In this document: piece after piece, positions 40,904-48,953 of the stretch
How the letters are laid out: each line of letters starts with the position of its first letter
Numbering within the stretch: the stretch's first letter is position 1
From: Acetobacter sp.
GTDB taxonomy: Bacteria; Pseudomonadota; Alphaproteobacteria; RF32; CAG-239
Direction: 5' to 3'
Length of the DNA stretch: 64,000 nt
NCBI GenBank assembly: GCA_023665325.1
Contig: JAMPED010000004.1
Location: 1-64,000, forward strand
Position numbers and translations under genes: made by a program
The notes under the pieces: model-generated
Told to the model about the DNA's origin: nothing
The model's input: only the letters and a program-made list of their open reading frames with translations
The model's database searches: none

Positions 40904-41728
40904 TTGAGAATCTGTTTTGCAGGGTCTGATGCTACCCCTAGATACAATAAAATCTTGCACGACATTGGCGCTAAAAACCGCCTTGAGTCTTGTTATTCAT
41001 TAGGCTATAAGAAGATGCCTAGCACTGGCTTTGAAATGCTATTACTTGACTCTGGCGGCTTTGTAGCTCGTACTAAAGGTATCAACATTAGCGTTGAGCA
41101 ATATGCGAATTTCCTCAACGAGGCGCAAGGTAAATATGCTTTTAACCTAGATACAATGAGCGTTACTGAAACACTTAAAAATCAAGCATATCTTGAAGAG
41201 CATTGTCCAAACACTTATATTATTCCCGTCTATCATATGAGCGACTGGCTTAAAGGTGATAAGGAGTTATTAGAACACTATATTAACTTGGGCTACAGAT
41301 ACATCGGTATCGGCGGTACAGCAGGCGTTCCAGGTGGTTTGAAGTATATAGACAAGTTTTTTAACTACTGCTTTAAGCGTTGTGGCAAGGAAATCGCCCT
41401 ACACGGTTTAGGTATGACCAAAATTGACTTGCTCAAAAATTATCCATGGTTTAGTGTTGACTCTACATCTTGGCTAGCAGCGGCACGATACGGTTCTGTT
41501 AGAGGGGTATCAGATAAAATGGCTCAAGTTAAGCGCAAGCAACACTACCTTGAAACAACAAAACACGAGGCAAAACGTTGGGTAGAGACCGAGAAAGACA
41601 TTAACCGTCTTTGGAAAACTCGCGGTGTGGACTGGGACAAACTTGACATTTCTAAAATTCCAGCTTATAATGTAAAGTATATTACAACTTATAAGCGAGG
41701 AATACCTTACAATGCAAAGCAAACATAG
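40904..41728 (+). CDS. dpdA: DpdA-like DNA guanine transglycosylase (TGT family)
   Basis: 274 aa, starting at TTG 5 bp beyond GGAGTTCCAC. Blocks LLLDSGGF, then IPVYHMSDW, YIGIGGTAGVPGG and ALHGLGMTKIDLLKNYPWFSVDSTSW are those of phage DpdA, relatives of queuine tRNA-ribosyltransferase that swap guanine in DNA for a 7-deazaguanine base. It is smaller than bacterial Tgt and lacks the obvious zinc cluster of Tgt. Its position after the transporter and QueC-like genes supports a DNA-modification role. Confidence 0.8.
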   Translation: MRICFAGSDATPRYNKILHDIGAKNRLESCYSLGYKKMPSTGFEMLLLDSGGFVARTKGINISVEQYANFLNEAQGKYAFNLDTMSVTETLKNQAYLEEHCPNTYIIPVYHMSDWLKGDKELLEHYINLGYRYIGIGGTAGVPGGLKYIDKFFNYCFKRCGKEIALHGLGMTKIDLLKNYPWFSVDSTSWLAAARYGSVRGVSDKMAQVKRKQHYLETTKHEAKRWVETEKDINRLWKTRGVDWDKLDISKIPAYNVKYITTYKRGIPYNAKQT

Positions 41729-41873
41729 AGAATATCGCGTATGGGGCGAAAGCGGACAATTTATGGGAAACCAACCTATTGCACCACACGTTAATTCGTT
41801 AATGCGAGAAGTTCAAAGCAACCCTATTTCTCAAGCCGAAATTAACGCGATGTTGAAAGGACATAAAAAATGA
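41712..41873 (+). CDS. Small protein, 53 aa, between dpdA and glyA
   Basis: GAGGAA lies upstream of the ATG, which overlaps the dpdA stop; its own stop overlaps the glyA start (ATGA). The product has a basic start (SKHREYRVWGESG) and amphipathic end. No family is recognised, but the tight coupling suggests joint translation with both neighbours. Confidence 0.6.
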   Translation: MQSKHREYRVWGESGQFMGNQPIAPHVNSLMREVQSNPISQAEINAMLKGHKK

Positions 41874-43222
41874 ATCGACGAAATTTCACTGATTATGACG
41901 ATGATGAAGTCTTTGAGGCGATTTATGGAGAAGAAGTACGACAAAGTTCAGGTATTGAATTGATTCCTAGCGAAAACTACGTATCCGTAGAAGTGTTAGA
42001 AGCTATGGGGTCAGTCTGTACAAACAAATATAGTGAGGGGTATCCGGGAAAACGATATTACGGCGGTAATGGCAACATAGACATTATTGAAAACTTAGCC
42101 ATTGAGCGCGCCAAACAACTTTTTCATGCTGACCATGCGAACGTACAACCACACTCTGGCGCTAATGCAAACGAAGCGGTTTACTTTGCTTGGTGCAATC
42201 CAGGCGACACTATTTTAGCTATGTCGTTACCGGCAGGCGGACATTTAACGCACGGTTCACCCGTTACGCGCAGTGCTAAGATTTACAACTTTGTTGGTTA
42301 TGGCGTAACGGAGGAGGGTGACATTAACTACAATGAAATGGAAGAACTTGCCCTTAAACACCAACCAAAGATTATTCTTGTTGGATATTCTGCATTTATG
42401 AAAATTCCAGATTTTGACAGAGTTAAACGAATTGCAGATAAAGTTAAAAATCTAACTGGACAACACGTTCTGCTTATGGCTGATATGGCACACGTTGCTG
42501 GGTTAATTGCTGGCGGAGTACATCCAAACCCACTAGAGCATGGTTTTCATGTTATGACAAGCACTACTCATAAAACATTGCGTGGACCTCGTGGTGGGTT
42601 AATTTTGAGCATGGGCAAAGTGACTAGCCCGCTCAAGAAGACGCCTCATGATATTAGAAACATTCCTACTCTTATTGACAGAGCAGTGTTTCCGGGAACT
42701 CAAGGCGGACCACTTGAACACGTTATTGCAGCAAAGGCAGTTTGTTTTCACGAAGCCTTAAAGCCCGAATTTAAGAAATATGCTACTAAAGTCGTTGAAA
42801 ACGCAAAATATATGGCAGACGTACTTAAAGCTAAAGGGTTCAAACTGCAGGGTGGCGGCACAGAGAACCATTTAATTCTTATCGACCTCACCAATGAAAC
42901 TGAAATGAACGGCAAAGAATTTGAAGCTGAGCTTGACAGTATTGGGCTGACTCTTAATGCAAACGCGCTCCCAAATGATAAAGGCGGAGCCTTTGTACCA
43001 CAGGGAGTGCGACTAGGTACTCCTGCGCTTACTACTCGTGGTATGGGCAAAGATGAAATTGATACTATCGTACAAGCTATGCAATTTTTGGCTGTTTCTT
43101 TCCAGATGATGAAACGCGGCGAAATGTCCGTAGATGCTTATCATGATGGCAAGCAAAACTTGGCTCGCGAAATCAATGCAATGGCACATAAATTTCCAAT
43201 TCCTAGTCTTGAGGTAAAATAA
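41870..43222 (+). CDS. glyA: Serine hydroxymethyltransferase
   Basis: 450 aa, a full-length GlyA: LIPSENYVS at residues 31-39, GYPGKRYYGG at 57-66, HSGANANEAVY at 95-105, D205 and H208 near the cofactor, and TTHKTLRGPRGG with PLP lysine K235. It interconverts serine with glycine plus methylene-tetrahydrofolate, a one-carbon donor. The ATGA overlap with the preceding gene puts it in the modification operon. It could feed thymidylate synthesis or supply a one-carbon unit for base tailoring; the second is inference. Confidence 0.92.
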   Translation: MNRRNFTDYDDDEVFEAIYGEEVRQSSGIELIPSENYVSVEVLEAMGSVCTNKYSEGYPGKRYYGGNGNIDIIENLAIERAKQLFHADHANVQPHSGANANEAVYFAWCNPGDTILAMSLPAGGHLTHGSPVTRSAKIYNFVGYGVTEEGDINYNEMEELALKHQPKIILVGYSAFMKIPDFDRVKRIADKVKNLTGQHVLLMADMAHVAGLIAGGVHPNPLEHGFHVMTSTTHKTLRGPRGGLILSMGKVTSPLKKTPHDIRNIPTLIDRAVFPGTQGGPLEHVIAAKAVCFHEALKPEFKKYATKVVENAKYMADVLKAKGFKLQGGGTENHLILIDLTNETEMNGKEFEAELDSIGLTLNANALPNDKGGAFVPQGVRLGTPALTTRGMGKDEIDTIVQAMQFLAVSFQMMKRGEMSVDAYHDGKQNLAREINAMAHKFPIPSLEVK

Positions 43223-43524
43223 TGAAACCACAGAAGCTTTATAGACTATACCTTGCCGAGCCAGTCCTCAAAGATGGTCAAGTCGCGTGGGCTGGCGATA
43301 GTCTGGTCTATGGAGTATCAGATACCAAGTTGTTGCGCAATATCACACACGAACAGGCAAAAGAGCAAATCGCGAAAAAAGGCAAACACACTCTATGGTA
43401 TTTGCAAGAGGAGAACCCACCCCAAAAAGACGTATATGCCCAGCATGACTGGCGCGCCAATTGGGTAAAACAAATGGACAAGGACTACGGTCTCAACGAC
43501 TACGACAAACTGCACTACAATTAA
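43222..43524 (+). CDS. Hypothetical protein, 100 aa
   Basis: TAATG joins it to glyA. Contains LVYGVSDTKLLRNITHEQAKEQIAKKGKHTLWYLQ; no family recognised. Possibly part of the same operon. Confidence 0.6.
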   Translation: MKPQKLYRLYLAEPVLKDGQVAWAGDSLVYGVSDTKLLRNITHEQAKEQIAKKGKHTLWYLQEENPPQKDVYAQHDWRANWVKQMDKDYGLNDYDKLHYN

Positions 43525-43545
43525 CATAAAGGAGAAAAAATAAAC

Positions 43546-44163
43546 ATGAAAAATGATTTTGACTTTGACGTCAAGAAGCTCAAAACCGTACCAGCAGACC
43601 ATATTGAACCAAGCGATTACAACCCTAAGGATGAGGACGATAAAAACTTTCAAAAGGTTTTATGGTCTATTGAGAAAAAAGGCTTTCGTCAGCCAATTGT
43701 GGTGCGCGAAAACCCAGACAAAAAAGACTATTACATTATTATTGACGGTCACCAACGTTACCGCGCCGCAGTTGAGTTAGGCTACACAGACATCCCAATT
43801 TACAATGAGGGTATTGTGCCATTAGAAGAAGCCAAAGCTCTAACAATTTGGTACGAGGCGCATGTTCCTTTTAAGGACGACTTGCTTGCTGGGCTAGTCA
43901 AAGAATTAGACGACTTAGGTATGGACCTGCCATTCTTTGATGATGAGAAGAACGACTTATTGCAGATGGCGAACTTTGATTTCACTTCTGCTTTTGATGA
44001 TGATGAAGTGCCAGAAGACGCGGACGGAGACTTTGATATGCGCACTTATTCCGTAAAATGCACTCCAGAACAATATCAAGAGATTTCAGAAGCTGTAGAA
44101 CAAAAATCTAAAGACGATGACGTTAATGAGGGCGAAGCATTAGCGCGACTTGTGAGGGCTTAA
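43546..44163 (+). CDS. ParB-like nuclease-domain protein
   Basis: 205 aa. Residues ~15-85 carry the ParB/sulfiredoxin fold: HIEPSDYNP, then SIEKKGFRQPIVVREN and IIDGHQRYRAAVELGYTDIP with the G-H-Q-R-Y-R motif. AAAGGAG precedes the ATG. Phage ParB-like proteins can be nucleases, CTP-using partition factors or phosphotransfer enzymes that act with DNA methylases; the lack of a C-terminal HTH disfavours a partition role. The C-terminus is acidic and helical. Confidence 0.75.
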   Translation: MKNDFDFDVKKLKTVPADHIEPSDYNPKDEDDKNFQKVLWSIEKKGFRQPIVVRENPDKKDYYIIIDGHQRYRAAVELGYTDIPIYNEGIVPLEEAKALTIWYEAHVPFKDDLLAGLVKELDDLGMDLPFFDDEKNDLLQMANFDFTSAFDDDEVPEDADGDFDMRTYSVKCTPEQYQEISEAVEQKSKDDDVNEGEALARLVRA

Positions 44164-44164
44164 T

Positions 44165-44488
44165 ATGAAGTCCGAAAAAGCGTTCACTAGCTGGGCAAGA
44201 CAGAAGAACAAAAAGCGCAAATACGCCGCAAACCAGCGGCGTAAGACTGCACATATCAAAAATATGGTATTTTGCCCAAAAGCCAACAAACCTAAACACC
44301 TATACAAAAGTGAGGCTGCTGCTAAAAAGGCTCTAGAATTTGTGGACGAGACCTTTCGCCCAGAGCAGAAAGTTCGTCCACAGGGGTATTACTATTGTCC
44401 GTATTGTGGGGGTTGGCATTTAACGCATTACAAAACTACTAAAACGATTCTGAGTCGTCATGAGAAGAAGTTTTTTGCGGAGAGCTAG
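44165..44488 (+). CDS. Zinc-finger-like phage protein, 107 aa
   Basis: The N-terminal half is lysine/arginine-rich; residues ~78-90 are YYCPYCGGWHLTH, which can form a CCHH zinc site. Proteins of this design, with AYxCPxCxGWHLT, are common in actinobacterial and other phages. Its end overlaps the convergent recombinase gene by about 50 bp. Probably nucleic-acid binding. Confidence 0.65.
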   Translation: MKSEKAFTSWARQKNKKRKYAANQRRKTAHIKNMVFCPKANKPKHLYKSEAAAKKALEFVDETFRPEQKVRPQGYYYCPYCGGWHLTHYKTTKTILSRHEKKFFAES

Positions 44489-45392
44489 CAATTTGGTTAA
44501 AGAAGAGCTTAAAGTCAAACGTAGCAGCGTCTTGTCCATAACGGTTTTTAATAATATTGACTTTGACTTTTTCGCCAATCTTCGCTTTGGTCTCCTTATC
44601 TCGAATGATGTCTGCCTTATTAGATAGCAATTCCAAAATTAAGCTTGGTGTATAGTTCATAATCTGCCCGCCTGGAATAACTTTTTGTGCGCCATAACCA
44701 CCAATATTTTCACGTTGTTGGCTAATTAAGACAACTGCAACATCGCGCTCCAACAATTTTGATGACAGCTTTGTTAAGAAACTGCCTAATACTTTTGCGC
44801 GCTCACCCATTTGTGGCATTTCGCCATCTTCTTTTGCCATATCTGCCAACGTTTTTAGCGCAGAAATTGAGTCGATAACGATAAGTGAAAACTCGCCCTT
44901 ATCTACTGCGCCTAACACAACTTTCCACACTTGCTCAAGAATAGGAGAGTTATAAACATAGACATTGCTATTGCCATCAGTTTTATTGACGCCACCTTCG
45001 GTGTCGACATACAATGTCTTAAAAGGCGCGTTCTTAGCAAGTGAATACATAAATTGAGTTTTGCCTAGTCCAGCGCGTGCGGCAATAACGGAAATCTTAC
45101 CGACTGGAAAACCGCCACCTTTAATTTCACCACGAGCATCTTTACTAGGAGTAATACTGTCTATCCAGTCATCAAATTGTTCATTGCCTGTTGGCAAAAA
45201 ATACGTAAACGGTCTTGGCAAAATATCTAATGCACCAGATAAATCTGCATTTACCATTTCTTGCAAGGCAGCGTTTTCGTTTTCCCGTTCGCTAGCAGCT
45301 TCAAGATACCTACGCTCAATATCTTTAGCTTGTGGATGAAATTGTATAGTTTTATTATTTATTAGTTGGGGTACAAATTTTCTTTTTGGCAT
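44439..45392 (-). CDS. RecA/Sak4-like recombinase ATPase
   Basis: 317 aa. Walker A AARAGLGKTQ at about 104-113, then TLYVDTEGG, Walker B LIVIDSISA and the L2-like QQRENIGGYGAQKVIPGG stretch are those of RecA-like (Sak4/UvsX) phage recombinases. These coat ssDNA and pair strands during replication-linked recombination. GGAAC precedes the ATG. It is transcribed leftward from its own promoter, divergent from the operon at 45581, so its timing can differ from the rest of the replication genes. Confidence 0.8.
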   Translation of the reverse strand: MPKRKFVPQLINNKTIQFHPQAKDIERRYLEAASERENENAALQEMVNADLSGALDILPRPFTYFLPTGNEQFDDWIDSITPSKDARGEIKGGGFPVGKISVIAARAGLGKTQFMYSLAKNAPFKTLYVDTEGGVNKTDGNSNVYVYNSPILEQVWKVVLGAVDKGEFSLIVIDSISALKTLADMAKEDGEMPQMGERAKVLGSFLTKLSSKLLERDVAVVLISQQRENIGGYGAQKVIPGGQIMNYTPSLILELLSNKADIIRDKETKAKIGEKVKVNIIKNRYGQDAATFDFKLFFNQIASSPQKTSSHDDSESF

Positions 45393-45409
45393 ATTGTTCC
45401 TTTTTTACT

Positions 45410-45438
45410 ATTTTATATTATCGCGAACTAAAAGTCAA
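45410..45438 (-). promoter_or_regulatory. Promoter of the recombinase gene
   Basis: On the minus strand TTGACT (45438-45433), 17 bp, TAAAAT (45415-45410). Confidence 0.78.
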
Positions 45439-45517
45439 GCCTATTTGCTATGCTGTCTTTGCTATGATGATATGTACAGAATTTTTATGACCCCTGTAAA
45501 AATGCGCTGTGATACTA

Positions 45518-45546
45518 TTGACATATTTACGAGATTGATATAAAAT
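45518..45546 (+). promoter_or_regulatory. Promoter, operon 45581-47856
   Basis: TTGACA-17-TAAAAT with TTGATATAAAAT context like the early promoters. A relative of the iteron (GACCCCTGTA) lies 25 bp upstream. Confidence 0.82.
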
Positions 45547-45580
45547 AGTAGTATAACAAAATTAAGCAAAGGAACAAAAT

Positions 45581-46000
45581 ATGGCACAAATTAAGTCCAA
45601 CGTAAAAGACCAGTTAGATACTGGCGCACTAGCACTATTTTCGCGTATTGTCAGCGCAGAAAAAGATTTAGTTAGACAGCAGGAGGCATTTGCAGTAGAA
45701 CTCGCACAGCTAAAGCAAAAAGAGGCTGCGGTCAAAGAATTGCGCGAAAAATTGCTTCCGATTTTGTCAGCCGCAAAAGCAGTGGACGAAAACGGTAAAA
45801 ACGTAACTCCATACATTGAAAACGACTTCGTGCGGTTTTCGTTAGTGCGTGGATACCAAAGGGACGCTATTGACGTTAAGCAACTTCAGGCAGTTGACCC
45901 AAAGCTTTACAAGAAGTTGCTAGAGCAATATCATAAAACAGAATCGCGCAAGGACACGGTGAAGTTAACTTTCAAGAAAATTAAAATCGAAAGCGAATAG
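45581..46000 (+). CDS. Coiled-coil hypothetical protein, 139 aa
   Basis: AAAGGAAC precedes the ATG. Residues ~20-65 are coiled coil (ISAEKDLVRQQEAFAVELAQLKQKEAAVKELREKLL), the rest is a small basic domain. Gam-like or Gp157-like phage proteins share this look, but identity is not established. First gene of the recombination operon. Confidence 0.65.
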   Translation: MAQIKSNVKDQLDTGALALFSRIVSAEKDLVRQQEAFAVELAQLKQKEAAVKELREKLLPILSAAKAVDENGKNVTPYIENDFVRFSLVRGYQRDAIDVKQLQAVDPKLYKKLLEQYHKTESRKDTVKLTFKKIKIESE

Positions 46001-46001
46001 T

Positions 46002-46190
46002 ATGCAGATAGAACTAACAGAACGCCAATTAGAGTTTTTACTGTCGGTTTTTTCCAATAAAAGCCATAAATTTGACATGCCCAACATCTACAAAAAGAAA
46101 GAGTCTTTCTTAATCACAGCAGAAGACAGGCATGCTATGCACGGACTATACAAAAAACTTATCAAGCTACATGAGGAAAACTATGCGTGA
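46002..46190 (+). CDS. Hypothetical protein, 62 aa
   Basis: It begins 1 bp after the previous gene and overlaps the next. Basic, helical, no family recognised. Confidence 0.62.
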   Translation: MQIELTERQLEFLLSVFSNKSHKFDMPNIYKKKESFLITAEDRHAMHGLYKKLIKLHEENYA

Positions 46191-46467
46191 GTATGTGTTT
46201 TTTCTCTATGCAAAACAACCCCACTACGACTCTTTTACTATGGTGCCAGTGCAAGGTATGAGCGGAACTAAAGCTTTCTTTAAGGAAAAAATTGAACCAT
46301 ATTTTGATGCGTGCGTAAAAGCAGACTATAAGAACGTTTATTGCGAGGTGCGCATGACACCTATAGTAGAAAAACTCGTGTTAAATATGGGTAAAACAGA
46401 AATAATTAAAAATTACAATGAAAGGGTAGGCGACAAATGGACAAAACGAAAGTTGCAAAAGCAGTAA
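46183..46467 (+). CDS. Hypothetical protein, 94 aa
   Basis: Start at 46183, overlapping the previous stop, with GAGG upstream. Basic alpha/beta protein, no family recognised. Overlaps the membrane-protein gene after it. Confidence 0.62.
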   Translation: MREYVFFLYAKQPHYDSFTMVPVQGMSGTKAFFKEKIEPYFDACVKADYKNVYCEVRMTPIVEKLVLNMGKTEIIKNYNERVGDKWTKRKLQKQ

Positions 46468-46613
46468 TGATTTTAGTAGGGCTTTTGCTTATTGTTGGGG
46501 GAGTGGTGTGGGGCTTTAGTATTTTAATGGATGAACTGATAGACACAGCTTGCGAGCGGTCACCGCTAACGTCTGAGTGTATAGAAAGGTTAATGGAACG
46601 TGGAAAACTCTAA
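46437..46613 (+). CDS. Single-pass membrane protein, 58 aa
   Basis: The ATG at 46437 lies within the end of the previous gene. After a basic start (MDKTKVAKA) comes one hydrophobic stretch of about 20 residues, then a small soluble part with two Cys residues. It overlaps the helicase start. No family is recognised; candidate membrane anchor. Confidence 0.6.
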   Translation: MDKTKVAKAVMILVGLLLIVGGVVWGFSILMDELIDTACERSPLTSECIERLMERGKL

Positions 46614-47856
46614 AATTACTTTGCGGCCTTATCAAAAAGACGCAGTAGATAGGCTATTAGACTTTAACAAAGCTTGTATGGAGGCGCCGTGCGGCGCAGG
46701 CAAAAGTATTATGATTGCTGAAATCGCTCGGCGATTGCAAGACCAAAAAATCTTAATGCTGGTGCCAAGCAAGGAGTTGTGTGAACAAAACTTGGAAAAG
46801 TTGAACTTGTTAGGCGTACCGACAACGGTTTATTCTGCTAGTATGAACCAAAAAAACCTATCTCGTATTACATTGGGAACCCCACTTTCTTTGGTTAAAG
46901 CAGAAACGTTAGATTTTGATGTCCTGCTTATTGACGAGTGCCATTTTTGTCCAATTGAACCGCCAGAACCGACAAAAAAGAAAGTTGGCAAGAAATGGGT
47001 GACAGTACAAAACCGTCCTACGTATTGGAAAATTATTGACAAAGTGAAGCCTAAACGTATTTACGGCTTTACTGGGACTCCATACCGTATCTGCTCCAAG
47101 TCAATAAGGGTGGACTGGCAAAAGTTTTATAGTATTAGCACCATTAAGCATATTGGGGTTTTATGGAAAAATATGGTGCAATCTATCAGTATCACAGAAC
47201 TTCAAAATATGGGCTATCTAAGTCGCACTCATTACCATGTTTGGGATGTGGACTACTCACGATTTCGATTTACATCATCTGGTGAAGTCAAAGACGATGA
47301 TGTGCGTAGATTTGAAAATGAAACCACGGACGAGCTACTAGCTACAATAAAACATGCCCTGAGAGCGCACCAGAAGCTCGCTAAGGTCGTTGTGTTCGTA
47401 AATAGCATAAACTATGTAGATTACATTACAAATCGCTTACAGGACGATTCTGTGCGTGCTGGCGCGATTCATAGCAAAACTAAGAAAAAAGACCGTGAAG
47501 CTATTGTTGATAGTTTTAAGAATGGCGACCTGCAAGTTATTGTGAACGATACGGTAGTGCAGGTAGGTTTTGACTCGCCCAACATTACAGACGTTGTTTG
47601 GGCAAAGCTTACAAGCTCCCCGAATGTCTATGTTCAAAGTATTGGACGTGGGCTGCGTAAGATGGAAGGCAAGTTAGCGGTTGAAGTTTATGACATTGCT
47701 GGCTCATTTAATAAGTTCGGACCAGTAGAAGATATTTGTAGTGTACAAGACAACGAGAAATGGGAAGTTAGCGCAAAAGGCAGAATAATCAGCGGACTAG
47801 AAATGAAGACTTTGCTAACTAGAACTCCCAAGAAACTTGACAAGAAGGAGCACTGA
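46600..47856 (+). CDS. SF2 DNA/RNA helicase (UvsW/ResIII-like)
   Basis: 418 aa from a GTG with AAAGG upstream. Walker A APCGAGKS at ~29-36, DECHF box at ~107, TGTP motif III and the QSIGRGLRKMEG motif VI define a superfamily-2 helicase. The family unwinds branched DNA in phage replication and recombination (as T4 UvsW). The promoter of the initiator gene lies in its last codons. Confidence 0.85.
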   Translation: MENSKITLRPYQKDAVDRLLDFNKACMEAPCGAGKSIMIAEIARRLQDQKILMLVPSKELCEQNLEKLNLLGVPTTVYSASMNQKNLSRITLGTPLSLVKAETLDFDVLLIDECHFCPIEPPEPTKKKVGKKWVTVQNRPTYWKIIDKVKPKRIYGFTGTPYRICSKSIRVDWQKFYSISTIKHIGVLWKNMVQSISITELQNMGYLSRTHYHVWDVDYSRFRFTSSGEVKDDDVRRFENETTDELLATIKHALRAHQKLAKVVVFVNSINYVDYITNRLQDDSVRAGAIHSKTKKKDREAIVDSFKNGDLQVIVNDTVVQVGFDSPNITDVVWAKLTSSPNVYVQSIGRGLRKMEGKLAVEVYDIAGSFNKFGPVEDICSVQDNEKWEVSAKGRIISGLEMKTLLTRTPKKLDKKEH

Positions 47857-47865
47857 TTGTATAAT
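47837..47865 (+). promoter_or_regulatory. Promoter of the initiator gene
   Basis: TTGACA (47837-47842), 17 bp, TATAAT (47860-47865): a perfect consensus inside the end of the helicase gene. Confidence 0.85.
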
Positions 47866-47882
47866 GAAGTAAAGGAGAATTG

Positions 47883-48815
47883 ATGCAAAGATTTTTAATG
47901 GTCCCGACGTGTATAAGTAACTTACCTTTAAGAAAATCTGAGAAAATGTTATTAAGCGACATCGCGGGCTTTAACAAATACTACAAAACACGAGAACTAA
48001 TTGCTAAAGATATGGATTTGACTCCAAATTATGTGTCTAAGCTGTTAAGTAACTTAGAACGCGCAGGTTACATTGAGCAATATAGTGCGCGTGGCAAAAA
48101 ACGTTGTTTTAGACTGACAAAGATGATGAAAATAAAAGTTATGGAGGACTTAGAGATGCCAGCAAAAAAACGGAATAAGATTTTAGCTGAATATGACGAT
48201 GACAATGTGCTTGACTTATCAAATAATTGTGTTGTAAAAAATCCAGATAATGTGGAAAAAATTCCACACAAAATGGAAAAAAGTGTAGAGTATGTGGAAA
48301 ATATTCCACATAATAATAATAAACAATATACTAAACAAATAACCAAACAAAATACTATTTTCGTAGAAAGCGAAAATATCAACAAACAACAAAACAATGT
48401 CTTTGATGTGTCAAATATAGAAGAAGTAGACGAAAATATTGATAATAGTTCTTTGTCGGTTCTAATTTATAAGTTGTTTAGAACCTATACACCTAATACT
48501 AAGAAAGCTGTTCCCACATTAACTAAAAGACTTAAAGTTATATCTAGATTTAGGCAAGAGTTTTCTGCTTCAGACTTGCTGACAGCCTGTCGCAATTTAG
48601 CCTGTATGAACGCATTAAAGTTTGGCGAAGGTCCAGGCGCGAAAAAGTGGCGAGTCACTTATAGTTGGCTGACACATACGGACTGCTTGCTTGACGAGGC
48701 TGTATATGACAAGCGCATTAACTGGTTGGAACGTGCAGTTAATAATGAAGTTGAACCTGATATGACAATTGTCGGTGTTGACGCATGGAATAAGTGGAAA
48801 GCAGAACATAAGTAA
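47883..48815 (+). CDS. Replication initiator-like winged-helix protein carrying an origin
   Basis: 310 aa, AAAGGAG before the ATG at 47883. Residues ~15-80 form a winged helix (KYYKTRELIAKDMDLTPNYVSKLLSNLERAGYIEQ), as in phage replication initiators. Residues ~120-165 are low-complexity and encoded by 21-bp iterons (48251-48337); the C-terminal half is helical, DnaD-like in place. A gene that codes for an initiator and contains iterons recalls the lambda O gene with its internal origin. Function is thus inferred to be origin binding and helicase loading. Confidence 0.7.
   Translation: MQRFLMVPTCISNLPLRKSEKMLLSDIAGFNKYYKTRELIAKDMDLTPNYVSKLLSNLERAGYIEQYSARGKKRCFRLTKMMKIKVMEDLEMPAKKRNKILAEYDDDNVLDLSNNCVVKNPDNVEKIPHKMEKSVEYVENIPHNNNKQYTKQITKQNTIFVESENINKQQNNVFDVSNIEEVDENIDNSSLSVLIYKLFRTYTPNTKKAVPTLTKRLKVISRFRQEFSASDLLTACRNLACMNALKFGEGPGAKKWRVTYSWLTHTDCLLDEAVYDKRINWLERAVNNEVEPDMTIVGVDAWNKWKAEHK
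48251..48337. repeat. Probable replication origin: 21-bp iterons inside the initiator gene
   Basis: TGTGGAAA at 48251 and 48293, with a degenerate copy at 48272, has a 21-bp period; TTCCACA inverted copies lie at 48262 and 48304; then TAATAATAATAAACAATATA. The arrangement encodes VEKIPH-type repeats in the initiator. It matches the non-coding array at 6176-6270. Confidence 0.65.
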
Positions 48816-48828
48816 AAGCTAGATTCCG

Positions 48829-48845
48829 CTTGTGGAAAACTTTTC
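48829..48845. repeat. TGTGGAAAA-type inverted repeat after the initiator gene
   Basis: GTGGAAAA-C-TTTTCCAC is a perfect 17-bp palindrome built of the iteron core, 14 bp after the initiator stop and before the helicase promoter. Confidence 0.5.
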
Positions 48846-48877
48846 CACTTGTGTAAAAGTGCGAATCCTATCAGGTA

Positions 48878-48906
48878 TTGACAAATAAACATAAAGATAA
48901 TATAAT
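48878..48906 (+). promoter_or_regulatory. Promoter, helicase-primase operon
   Basis: TTGACA (48878-48883), 17 bp, TATAAT (48901-48906), perfect consensus. Confidence 0.85.
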
Positions 48907-48953
48907 AGAAGTTGTACAACGGTAACAAAGTTGTGCGGAATGGAGGTACAAGG

